This document shows positions 33,398-41,629 of a DNA stretch of 64,000 bases, piece by piece. The notes under the pieces are model-generated. The model searched no databases. It was given only the letters and a program-made list of their open reading frames with translations, and was not told the DNA's origin. The stretch's first letter is position 1, and each line of letters starts with the position of its first letter. Origin of the DNA: Bacteroidota bacterium (lineage in GTDB: Bacteria > Bacteroidota > Ignavibacteria > Kapaibacteriales > Kapaibacteriaceae); the NCBI GenBank assembly GCA_018266735.1, contig JAFDZT010000003.1, forward strand, positions 62,001-126,000, read 5' to 3'. Made by a program: the position numbers and the translations under genes.

Positions 33398-35541
33398 GAA
33401 CCTTTGAGGAGATCGCTGCTGACATCGATCGTGCGATGATCAACAACGAAGCTGACGTTCTTCGTACGCTAGCGGTCGAGATGCAGGCATTGAACACGCC
33501 GCAGGCAGAGGCGCATGCGAATCTGGCCATTGGCACTGCAGAGCGACAGGTCGGTGCGTTTGCATCTGCCCTTGAGAGCTTGCGTCGCGCGCATGATCTC
33601 TACGAGGAACTCGGCGACAGTGCCGGCGCAGCTCGCGCAACGGGCAGTATCGGCAATGTCTATCAGAACACCGGCAACAATGTCCTGGCCATTGAGCAGT
33701 TCCGTCGCGCACTTGCACTGCATACTGAGCTCGGCGATCGCATTAGCGTAGCTCGAAGTATGAACAACATGGGCAATGTGTTCTATAACACGGGCGACTA
33801 TCCGTCGGCGTTGGAGCACTACAGAGCAGCATTGTCCACCTATGAAGAGATCGGTGACGTGGTCGCGACGGCTCGCATCACGGCGAACATCGGGAGCATC
33901 TATGGGATCACAGGCGACTATCCGTCGGCCTTGGAGCATTTACAGCGAACCCTAGCCGTCCTCGACGAACGCTCCGACAAGTTCACGACGGCTCTCGTTA
34001 CCGTCAACATTGGTGGAGTGTATAAGGTCACCGGCAACGACACCTTGGCACTGGAACACTTCCATCGTGCACTGTCGCTCACGGAAGAGTTGGGCGATCG
34101 TGCACATGCCGCTCTGTGCTATGCCAACATGGGAAATGTGTACTCCGAGATCCGTGAGTTCACGAAGGCACTCGACTATTACTCACGTGCTCTGGCGATC
34201 GGGAAGGAGCTGGGTGACAGCGCCCTGATCGCCAACATGACGGGCGCCAGTTGTGGCGTGTACATCGAGTTGGGACGATATGAAGAGGCGGCCGCATGCC
34301 TTGACGCCCTTTCCACCATGCCATTGGCCAGCCCATTGATCCAAAGCGGATACAAGGCCAACTGCAGTGAGCTTGCCCGGCATCGCGGAGATCTTGACGG
34401 TGCGAGAATGTATGCTCTCGAAGCAATGGAGATCGCAAGTTCGGCCGGTCTACGAGCGGAAGCGGCACGATGTCACGCACTCCTTCGCGACCTGGCGCAA
34501 TTGCGCAACGACTTTGCGGCATACATCGAGCACAACACGAAGTACACGCGTATCACCGAAGAGATCAACGGCAAAGAAACCGCCACGAAGCTGGCCATGC
34601 AGGCCAAGCAACGCGAGATCGATGCACGTGAGCGTGAGCATGCGAAGCACCTTGCCGTTCTCCATTCCACCTTGCCCAAGGAGGTTGCTGAGAGGGTGGC
34701 AAGGGGCGAAACGGTGAACGATCACTATGAAAATGCCGCCGTGATCTTCGCCGACATCGTCGGCTTCACACAGATCAGCGAGAACCTCTCTCCCGGCGAC
34801 GTTGTGGCACTCCTCGAACGGATCTTCACTGCATTCGATGCCATCTGCGAGAAGTATGGTGTCACGAAAATCAAGACCATCGGTGATTCGTACATGGCCG
34901 TGGCGTTTGATGGTATTGTGAACGCCGCGCTCTGTGCCTTGGAGATGTCGCGTATTCGATTCTCCCACGAAGTGTCCCACAACGTGTCCCACTCCGTGTC
35001 GCACTCCGTGTCCCACGAAGTGTCCCACGCAGTGTCCCACAACGTGTCGCACGAAGTGTCCCACTCCGTGTCGCACTCCGTGTCGCACCCCGTGTCGCAC
35101 GAAGTTGCATTCCGGATAGGAATGCACTCTGGCCCCGTGACCGCCGGCGTGATCGGCACGCAACGGTTGCAGTATGATGTATGGGGAGATACGGTGAACG
35201 TCGCGTCTCGCATGGAGAGCTCAGGGGAGCCGGGGAAGGTGCATGTGTCCGAAGCGTTTGCTCTTCAATTGAAGGCGAATACAGAATACACAATACAGAA
35301 TTCAATCGCTGAATCCTCCAATCCAGAATCCCACTCCGTTTCCCACGCAGTGTCCCACGAAGTGTCCCACAACGTGTCCCACGCAGTGTCCCACGAAGTG
35401 TCCCACGAAGTGTCCCACTCCGTGTCGCACGAAGTGCCACTTGTCACTCGTCACTCGTCACTTGTAACTCAACTCCGTGGCTCGTTCGATATCAAAGGCA
35501 AGGGCCTCATGAACACCTATTGGTTAGAGGGACGCGCATGA
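33394..35541 (+). CDS. TPR-adenylate cyclase 4
   Basis: A 715-residue member, ATGA-coupled to cyclase 3. TPRs with strong consensus (NIGSIYGITGDYPSALEHL). The linker is of the MQAKQREIDAREREHAKHLAVLHSTLP type, shared with cyclases 7 and 10. Catalytic residues are intact (IFADIVGF, KTIGDSYMAVAFD, YDVWGDTVN). It carries the longest catalytic-domain insert, twelve SH in VSHx units (~48 residues), plus nine SH in the tail followed by LVTRHSSLVTQLRG. Confidence 0.9.
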   Translation: MRTFEEIAADIDRAMINNEADVLRTLAVEMQALNTPQAEAHANLAIGTAERQVGAFASALESLRRAHDLYEELGDSAGAARATGSIGNVYQNTGNNVLAIEQFRRALALHTELGDRISVARSMNNMGNVFYNTGDYPSALEHYRAALSTYEEIGDVVATARITANIGSIYGITGDYPSALEHLQRTLAVLDERSDKFTTALVTVNIGGVYKVTGNDTLALEHFHRALSLTEELGDRAHAALCYANMGNVYSEIREFTKALDYYSRALAIGKELGDSALIANMTGASCGVYIELGRYEEAAACLDALSTMPLASPLIQSGYKANCSELARHRGDLDGARMYALEAMEIASSAGLRAEAARCHALLRDLAQLRNDFAAYIEHNTKYTRITEEINGKETATKLAMQAKQREIDAREREHAKHLAVLHSTLPKEVAERVARGETVNDHYENAAVIFADIVGFTQISENLSPGDVVALLERIFTAFDAICEKYGVTKIKTIGDSYMAVAFDGIVNAALCALEMSRIRFSHEVSHNVSHSVSHSVSHEVSHAVSHNVSHEVSHSVSHSVSHPVSHEVAFRIGMHSGPVTAGVIGTQRLQYDVWGDTVNVASRMESSGEPGKVHVSEAFALQLKANTEYTIQNSIAESSNPESHSVSHAVSHEVSHNVSHAVSHEVSHEVSHSVSHEVPLVTRHSSLVTQLRGSFDIKGKGLMNTYWLEGRA
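34962..35105 (+). repeat. Coding family B array, site 1, cyclase 4 (longest)
   Basis: Twelve consecutive 12-mers, none frame-breaking, inside the catalytic domain between MSRIRF and VAFRIGMHSGPV. Confidence 0.92.
35329..35470 (+). repeat. Coding B + A arrays, site 2, cyclase 4
   Basis: Nine 12-mers and then four heptamers translated in the tail; the C and D modules precede them. Confidence 0.9.
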
Positions 35542-37607
35542 GAGCCTACGAAGAGATCCGTAACGATATTCAACGCGCTACGGAATTGAGGGATGTTGAG
35601 GCATTGCGGCGCCTGGCCGACGAGATGCAGGCGATCGCCGGGAACAAAGCGGTCATTACGGCGACCATGACGCTTGGAACGGCCAATGCGATGTCAAGGG
35701 ACTTCGATGTGGCCCTGCAGAACTTCCGACATGCCTCGGAGCTTGCAACAGTTCAAGGAGATACATCGAGTGTATGTGTAGCGGCACTGAACATTGGCGC
35801 CGTGTACATCGATATTGGAGACCATGAGCGCGCCATCGAATGGCTGCATCGCGCCATCGAGATCAGCACGGAGAACGATGCCAAGCGACTCACGAACGTG
35901 GCCTACAAGCAGATCGCCTATGTATATCTGATCATCAAGGATCATCCCTTGGCCCTCGAGTACTATCAACGTGCTATTGGATTGGCCGAGGAGGTAGGTG
36001 ATCGATCCTTGCTCCTTGCCTCCATCATTGGCCTCGGGAATGTGTACGGACAGACCGGAGATCTCTTGCGTGCGCTTGAGTATCATCAGCGTGCCGCACA
36101 CTTGGCAGATGAGCTTGGCGACCTGTTCAGTCAAGCCTATGCCAACGGTAGCATTGGAAATGTTCACCTAGAGGCGGGCGAGTATGATCGTGCGCTGGAG
36201 AGATTGCATGCAGCGCTCGAAACATTCGAGACCTTCGGCGATGTGAAGTCCACAATGGATACCCTCGGTAACATCGGCATGGTGCATAAGGCCATGGGTG
36301 ATCTCGATCAAGCCATGAAGTACTTCGAGACCGTATTGGCAGGATGCATGAAGGAAGGTCTGAAGAACACTGCTGCGGCTGTACTCGGTAGTATGGCAGA
36401 GATCTGGATCATGCGAGGTGAGCTCGACAAGGCAGATCAACTACTCCGGCAGCCGGCAGCCCAAGAGGTGAGAGATCCTTCGGTCAGGGCAACATATCAT
36501 GGTCGTCGTGGCATGCTGCTTGCGGCTCTCAACGATCTCGACGGCGCACACGTGGAACAGCAAGCTGCATTGGAGATCGCACTTGGCTCCGGACTACGGT
36601 CTCTTGCCGCCGATGTCCACCTGGCTTCACGAGATCTCGCCCAACAACGCAACGACTTCGCAGCTTACATCCACCACAACAACGAGTATACTCGCATCTC
36701 GGATGAGATCCGCGGTAAGGAGACCACGCAACGTCTTGCCATGATGGAAGCAGAGCGCAAGGTGGAAGGGGAACGTCGCGAACGCGAGAAGGAACGCGCT
36801 TTGCTCTACGGTGCACTCCCGAAGAGCGTTGCCGACCGAATGCTTCGCGGCGAGAAGGTATCAGGCGATCACTATGATGATGCCACCGTGATCTTCGCCG
36901 ACATCGTCGGCTTCACGCAGATCAGCGAGAACCTCTCTCCCGGCGACGTTGTCGCACTCCTCGAACGCATCTTCTCTGAGTTCGATGCTATCTGCGAGAA
37001 ACATGGGGTCACGAAGGTCAAGACCATCGGTGATTCGTATATGGCTGTGGCATTCGATACCGAAGGGTCGACAGAGCACCACACCATCCGCGCCGCCCGC
37101 TGCGCCCTTGCCATCTCCCACTCCGTGTCCCACGAAGTGTCCCACGCAGTGTCCCACGCAGTGTCCCACGAAGTGTCGCACTCCGTGTCGCACTCCGTGT
37201 CGCACGAAGTTGCATTCCGGATAGGAATGCACTCTGGACCCGTAACCGCCGGCGTGATCGGCACGCAGAGGTTGCAGTACGATGTATGGGGAGATACAGT
37301 GAATGTGGCGTCTCGCATGGAGTCTGCTGGGGAGCCGGGGAAGGTGCATGTTTCCGAAGCGTTTGCTATTCAATTGAAGGCGAATACAGAATACACAATA
37401 CAGAATTCAATCTCAGAATCCCCCAATCCAGAATCCCACTCCGTGTCGCACTCCGTGTCGCACCCCGTGTCGCACTCCGTGTCGCACTCCGTGTCCCACG
37501 AAGTGCCACTCGTCACTCGTCACTCGTCACTCGTAACTACCCCAAGGGGGTCTGTCGACATCAAAGGCAAGGGCCTCATGAACACCTATTGGTTGGTCGA
37601 GGGATGA
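35538..37607 (+). CDS. TPR-adenylate cyclase 5
   Basis: A 689-residue member starting at ATG 35538 (MRAYEEIRNDI) inside the stop of cyclase 4. The TPR half is more varied (HPLALEYYQRAIGLAEEVGD). The linker is of the MMEAERKVEGERREREKERALLYGALP type and the metal sites are intact. Site 1 holds eight SH and site 2 six SH, then LVTRHSSLVT and PRGSVDIKGKGLM. The DNA around the catalytic domain is nearly identical to cyclases 3 and 4, hinting at gene conversion. Confidence 0.9.
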   Translation: MRAYEEIRNDIQRATELRDVEALRRLADEMQAIAGNKAVITATMTLGTANAMSRDFDVALQNFRHASELATVQGDTSSVCVAALNIGAVYIDIGDHERAIEWLHRAIEISTENDAKRLTNVAYKQIAYVYLIIKDHPLALEYYQRAIGLAEEVGDRSLLLASIIGLGNVYGQTGDLLRALEYHQRAAHLADELGDLFSQAYANGSIGNVHLEAGEYDRALERLHAALETFETFGDVKSTMDTLGNIGMVHKAMGDLDQAMKYFETVLAGCMKEGLKNTAAAVLGSMAEIWIMRGELDKADQLLRQPAAQEVRDPSVRATYHGRRGMLLAALNDLDGAHVEQQAALEIALGSGLRSLAADVHLASRDLAQQRNDFAAYIHHNNEYTRISDEIRGKETTQRLAMMEAERKVEGERREREKERALLYGALPKSVADRMLRGEKVSGDHYDDATVIFADIVGFTQISENLSPGDVVALLERIFSEFDAICEKHGVTKVKTIGDSYMAVAFDTEGSTEHHTIRAARCALAISHSVSHEVSHAVSHAVSHEVSHSVSHSVSHEVAFRIGMHSGPVTAGVIGTQRLQYDVWGDTVNVASRMESAGEPGKVHVSEAFAIQLKANTEYTIQNSISESPNPESHSVSHSVSHPVSHSVSHSVSHEVPLVTRHSSLVTTPRGSVDIKGKGLMNTYWLVEG
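37116..37210 (+). repeat. Coding family B array, site 1, cyclase 5
   Basis: Eight 12-mers in frame inside the catalytic domain, including two adjacent GCA (Ala) units. Confidence 0.9.
37434..37540 (+). repeat. Coding B + A arrays, site 2, cyclase 5
   Basis: Six 12-mers (37434-37505) and four heptamers in the tail, in frame. Confidence 0.88.
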
Positions 37608-40165
37608 GAGCAGTGGCCGACATCCTCGCCGACGTCGAGGCAGCGGTAACAACGCGAGATGCCGTTGCCTTGTCGACGTTGGCCGCTGAGCTAACGGCTC
37701 ATGGTACACGTGAGACCGAGGCGCAGGCGGCATGGGCACGAGGTGTGGCAAGCACTGTTTCCCACGACTACCCTGCCTCCTTGGAGCATCATGGTCGAGC
37801 CCTGGCCCTGTTCATGGAGCTGGGAGATCATCGGTCAACCGCACGGATGTCCTCTGCCCTTGGCAGCATGCATGCAAGCATGGGACAGTATGCAGATGCA
37901 CTAGAGTATCTCCAGCGTGCCCTCTCCACCTATACGGATCTTGCTGACCGTGATGGTATCGCCGTTGTCACGGGGAACATTGGCTTGGTCTACGATAGCA
38001 TGGGCGACTTTCCGCGTGCCATGCAACAACTCCATCGATCATTGGAGATGCACACCGACCTCGATGATCGGTACAACATGGCGCGCGTGTCGAGCAATCT
38101 CGGCAACGTGTACTGGAGCACGGGGAACTATCCGGAAGCGCTTGCCTTGTTACGTCGTGCACTGGCCATTCATGAAGAGGATGGGAATCGTCGCGGCATT
38201 GCCATTGTCACCGGCAACATCGGCAACATCTATCACAGCACAGGCGATCACGCACAAGCGCTTAACCACTACCGTCGAGCCCTGACGATGCATGAAGCGC
38301 ATGCCGATATCGCGCATGCGGCGCGCATCACGGCCAACATGGGTCTCGTTCACGCTATGATGCATGCGTATGACGAAGCACTTGCGCTGCATCGACGCGC
38401 ACGTGCGCTGCATCAGCAGATCGGCGATCGTGCCGGTGTGAGCACGGTAAGCGGGAACATCATCCTTGCATTGCTTGAACTCGGTCGGGATGAAGAGGCT
38501 GCGCAACTCCTCGAAGAGCAAGCAGCGATGCTGATGGATGACCCTGAAACGCGAGTGATCCATCTCTCCAATCGCGCAACGTTGGCGGAACGACATGGTG
38601 ATCTCGATGCCGCCCTTGCCGCCTTGCAACATGCTCTCGCCCTTTCATCCGAGGCCGGCATCAGGGCCGATGAGGCGCTCTGTCATGAACGTCTTCGAGA
38701 TCTTGCGCAGAAGCGCAACGACTTCGCTGCGTACATCGAGCACAACAACGAGTTCACGCGCATCACCGAAGAGGTTCGCGGAAAAGAGGCAACGCAGCGC
38801 ATGACGATGATGGAGGCAGAGCGCAAGGTGGAAGGGGAACGACGTGAGCGAGCAAAGGAACGGTCCTTGCTGTACGGCGCTCTTCCGAAGCATGTGGCCG
38901 ACCGCATGATCAGCGGCGAGTCCGTCAGTGGTGACCACTTCGACCATGCCGCCGTGGTGTTCATCGATGTTGCGGGATTCACCACGCAAACGGCAACGAT
39001 GGCTCCTGCCGACGTGGTCACCTTGCTCGATCACATCTTCAAGGTCTTTGACGAGATCTGCGATGCAACAGGAGTGATGAAGGTCAAGACCATCGGCGAC
39101 TCCTACATGTGCTTCCGTGGTGACGCCGATGCAACGACCAATGCAGTATCCGTTGCCACCTTCGCCATCCATGCACTGCGCACGACCTTCACATGGCCAA
39201 CCGGCGAGCCCGTCCGCTTCCGCGTTGGCGCTCACATCGGTCCCGTAGCTGCCGGCGTGATCGGCACGCAACGGTTGCAATACGATGTGTGGGGAGATAC
39301 GGTGAACGTTGCGTCAAGAATGGAAAGTTCTGGAGAGGCCGGAAGGATCCATATCTCCGAAGCGATGGCTTTGAATCTGAAGAGGAATACAGAATACACA
39401 ATACAGAATTCAATCGCTGAATCCTCCAATCCAGAATCCCACTCCGTGTCCCACGAAGTGTCCCACAACGTGTCCCACTCCGTGTCCCACTCCGTGTCCC
39501 ACGAAGTGTCCCACGAAGTGTCCCACTCCGTGTCGCACAAAGTGTCTTCGTCACTTGTAACGATCGAGCGAGGCGAGATCGAAGTTAAAGGCAAGGGCCC
39601 GATGATCACCTACTGGTTGCTTCCTTGCCTCCTTTTCATTGCCTTGATGCTCCCTACTGCAAGCAGTCGTGCTTCGTGGCCCTTTGGTGAGCCGCGGCAA
39701 CGGCAGGACTGGCGTGTTGGGATCGCGCCCGGCTTGGCATTCCCGGTGACGGCGTCGGGAGGTTTGGAGCGAACGATCACGTGGGCCATTGACGCAGGGT
39801 GGCGAGTTCCTCGAAGTCCCGTGCTTGTGATCGGTGGATATCGGTACATCAACGTCGTGAAGGACATATCGTCATCACTGGGCGGCCCGATGACGTCGTA
39901 TCAGTATGAACCATACGAGGCCGTGAGCGCCGGACTGGAACTCGAACTCGCAGATCAACGGCGCACGTTGCTTCCGAGCGCTCGCCTTGCGTTTGGCTAT
40001 CCGATCTTAACTAATGGAGCGTTCACCATGGAGACGGGTCTTCTTGCCGATCTCTATGTGCTTGACGGAGGCTCGATCACGCTCGAGGTGTCCATGGTCA
40101 CAAGATTCGATGCAGTGCATGTGATGTCGATACCGGTACGGTTAGGGTTGAGGTGGGGATGGTGA
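37604..40165 (+). CDS. TPR-adenylate cyclase 6 fused to an outer-membrane-type protein
   Basis: An 853-residue frame. Residues 1-~665 are a YMCFRGDAD-subclass TPR cyclase (first metal site is VFIDVAGF, Ala in place of Val); no site-1 array, nine SH at site 2. Where paralogues stop after KGKGPMxTYWLE, the frame continues as MITYWLLPCLLFIALMLPTASSRA. That stretch is a good signal peptide, followed by ~165 beta-rich residues ending VRLGLRWGW. ATG 39602 could start this part alone as a separate envelope protein, which is functionally more sensible than a cytoplasmic-periplasmic fusion. ATGA overlap with cyclase 5. Confidence 0.85.
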   Translation: MRAVADILADVEAAVTTRDAVALSTLAAELTAHGTRETEAQAAWARGVASTVSHDYPASLEHHGRALALFMELGDHRSTARMSSALGSMHASMGQYADALEYLQRALSTYTDLADRDGIAVVTGNIGLVYDSMGDFPRAMQQLHRSLEMHTDLDDRYNMARVSSNLGNVYWSTGNYPEALALLRRALAIHEEDGNRRGIAIVTGNIGNIYHSTGDHAQALNHYRRALTMHEAHADIAHAARITANMGLVHAMMHAYDEALALHRRARALHQQIGDRAGVSTVSGNIILALLELGRDEEAAQLLEEQAAMLMDDPETRVIHLSNRATLAERHGDLDAALAALQHALALSSEAGIRADEALCHERLRDLAQKRNDFAAYIEHNNEFTRITEEVRGKEATQRMTMMEAERKVEGERRERAKERSLLYGALPKHVADRMISGESVSGDHFDHAAVVFIDVAGFTTQTATMAPADVVTLLDHIFKVFDEICDATGVMKVKTIGDSYMCFRGDADATTNAVSVATFAIHALRTTFTWPTGEPVRFRVGAHIGPVAAGVIGTQRLQYDVWGDTVNVASRMESSGEAGRIHISEAMALNLKRNTEYTIQNSIAESSNPESHSVSHEVSHNVSHSVSHSVSHEVSHEVSHSVSHKVSSSLVTIERGEIEVKGKGPMITYWLLPCLLFIALMLPTASSRASWPFGEPRQRQDWRVGIAPGLAFPVTASGGLERTITWAIDAGWRVPRSPVLVIGGYRYINVVKDISSSLGGPMTSYQYEPYEAVSAGLELELADQRRTLLPSARLAFGYPILTNGAFTMETGLLADLYVLDGGSITLEVSMVTRFDAVHVMSIPVRLGLRWGW
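39437..39545 (+). repeat. Coding family B array, site 2, cyclase 6
   Basis: Nine 12-mers in frame, preceded by C and D modules. The A module is reduced to one heptamer-like SSLVT stretch. Confidence 0.88.
39602..40165 (+). CDS. Internal start: candidate outer-membrane protein with signal peptide
   Basis: Read from ATG 39602 this 187-residue protein has a clear signal peptide (MITYWLLPCLLFIALM, cut after SSRA). The mature part holds beta-strand pairs (RVGIAPGLAFPVT, AGWRVPRSPVLVIGGYRYI, LLPSARLAFGYPIL) and an aromatic C-terminus. It is in the same frame as cyclase 6, whose stop is missing. It may be translated by both routes. Confidence 0.5.
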   Translation: MITYWLLPCLLFIALMLPTASSRASWPFGEPRQRQDWRVGIAPGLAFPVTASGGLERTITWAIDAGWRVPRSPVLVIGGYRYINVVKDISSSLGGPMTSYQYEPYEAVSAGLELELADQRRTLLPSARLAFGYPILTNGAFTMETGLLADLYVLDGGSITLEVSMVTRFDAVHVMSIPVRLGLRWGW

Positions 40166-40297
40166 GAGGGGAAGCAAGGCAATGAGATGAGGAATACATG
40201 ATCGAGAATAAAGAATTGAGGTTTGGTGGTCTCCATAGAATGTTCGTTGTTCGCAGTAGGTATTGGTTTGTTCATGAACTATCGAACAAGAGGCGCG

Positions 40298-40726
40298 ATG
40301 AGATCGATCATTACAATGCTCTTCACTGCGCTGACAGTGAGCACAGCGGCTATGGCAGGTGGCGGAACAGATGGGACAGCGATTGGCGTGCTGTTCGGTC
40401 ATCCGGGAAACGTTGGACTTTCCGTTCGGTTGAATGCGATCAACATCGGCGTTGCCCTTCAGTCCAAGGGCTCCTACATACGCACGACCCTCGACCATTG
40501 GACAGTGTGCAGTAAACTTGGATCAGATCTCAATTGGTTTCTTGGACCTGGCATCGACCTCGGTATCGGTGATCCCTTGCTGATCGCCGTGCGCCTTCCG
40601 ATCGGCGTGCAATGGATGCCCGCCAAGAAACTCGAAGTGTTCGGTCAGTTCGCGCCCGGATTGCAGTTGATCAACAGTGTTGATTTCTACTGGGCAGGCA
40701 CCGTAGGCGTTCGCTACGTGTTATAG
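40298..40726 (+). CDS. Small secreted or outer-membrane protein
   Basis: A 142-residue protein with signal peptide (ITMLFTALTVSTAAMA, cut before GGGTDG) and beta-rich mature sequence (GVLFGHPGNVGLSVRLNAINIG, IGVQWMPAKKLEVFGQFAPGLQLI) ending VRYVL. This size and pattern fit a small barrel or a periplasmic beta protein. It may be functionally linked to the similar extension of cyclase 6. ATG 40298 follows AGAGGCG; an ATG at 40274 is possible. Confidence 0.6.
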   Translation: MRSIITMLFTALTVSTAAMAGGGTDGTAIGVLFGHPGNVGLSVRLNAINIGVALQSKGSYIRTTLDHWTVCSKLGSDLNWFLGPGIDLGIGDPLLIAVRLPIGVQWMPAKKLEVFGQFAPGLQLINSVDFYWAGTVGVRYVL

Positions 40727-40932
40727 GCACTTCCACCATCTTCGCTGAACCTTGCGCTTGAACGTACGTTCGGAGTGCACAGGCGAGTGGCGTCCTGAGC
40801 TTCTTGGGCCGGCTCCACATGTTCGGTCGTACCGCCGCAAGCTTTTTGATCGTCCACCTGAGATCCTGCGTCGGCGAAGGAGCCGTCTTGGTGTGGCGGC
40901 ATGTAGCAGTCCCTTTCATTACGGACGCTGCT

Positions 40933-40960
40933 ATTAAAGAAAAGTGGGTTTTTCTTTAAT
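40933..40960. terminator. Hairpin ATTAAAGAAAA-GTGGGT-TTTTCTTTAAT
   Basis: A perfect 11-bp stem with a 6-base loop and U-rich right arm, shaped like a terminator. It falls just before the intact part of the fic reading frame, so it may be an insertion or rearrangement scar that replaced the N-terminus. Confidence 0.5.
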
Positions 40961-40972
40961 AACGATAGCGAT

Positions 40973-41536
40973 GTGCCAACACTGGTGAAAGCCGCATTGG
41001 CACATGTGCAGTTCGAGACCATTCACCCATTTCTCGATGGGAACGGAAGAACCGGTCGGTTGCTGATCGCCATGATCTTGCAACTCGAGGGAGTGCTCCG
41101 ACATCCACTCCTGTACTTGAGTCTGTATCTCAAGCAACACCGGGCCGAATACTACCGTTTGCTTGGTCAGGTGCGAACAACGGGCGATTGGGAGCAGTGG
41201 CTAGGTTTCTTTCTGGAGGGTGTGGAGCAAACATCTACAGGTGCAGTCGACACCGCACACCGACTCCTCACATGCTTCAACACTGATAGCGAAGCCATTC
41301 GCTCACATGGCCGTAACATCGGCAGCGTCCTCCGTGTACATGCGGCCTTGCAAGCACGTCCTATCGTCACGATCGATCGCATCTGCGAAATGGCATCTAT
41401 GACGTTCCCGACGGCAAGCAAGGCCATCGATGTCCTGACGAGTCTCGGCATCGTGCGTGAGATCACCGGCAAACAACGCAATCGTGTGTATGCGTATCAC
41501 CGTTACCTCTCTGTACTGAATGAAGACGCGAATTGA
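40973..41536 (+). pseudogene. Fic-family AMPylase, N-terminally truncated
   Basis: The 187 residues start at NDSDVPTLVKAALAHVQFETIHPFLDGNGRTGRLL, which holds the Fic catalytic motif HPFxDGNGRxxR. They continue through the Fic C-terminus (GFFLEGVEQT) and a winged-helix-like end (ICEMASMTFPTASKAIDVLTSLGIVREITG). The N-terminal ~170 residues with the inhibitory helix are absent. The 240 bp upstream contain only stop-ridden scraps, one resembling the SxWxGST...VVPP stretch before the Fic core. The GTG at 40973 has no convincing ribosome site. Probably inactive, unless expressed as a core fragment. Confidence 0.75.
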
Positions 41537-41610
41537 GTGACGAGTGACAAGTGACAAGTGACAAGTCACGAGAAGGAAAAGAGAGGGAAGAAAGAAGTGC
41601 AAGTGAAGTG
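41536..41610. repeat. Family A array plus polypurine tract
   Basis: Five heptamers (41536-41568) followed by a GAAGGAAAAGAGAGGG-type polypurine run. They lie between convergent fic and cyclase 7 genes, probably with a terminator role. Confidence 0.7.
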
Positions 41611-41629
41611 GCACTGCGTGGCGGCCCTA

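Noticed and set aside
27457-40165. Guanylate cyclase assignment for the TPR cyclases
   Set aside because: The substrate pair is Lys (K[IV]KTIGD) and Asp (QYDVWGD), which indicates ATP; guanylate cyclases have Glu and Cys/Ser there.
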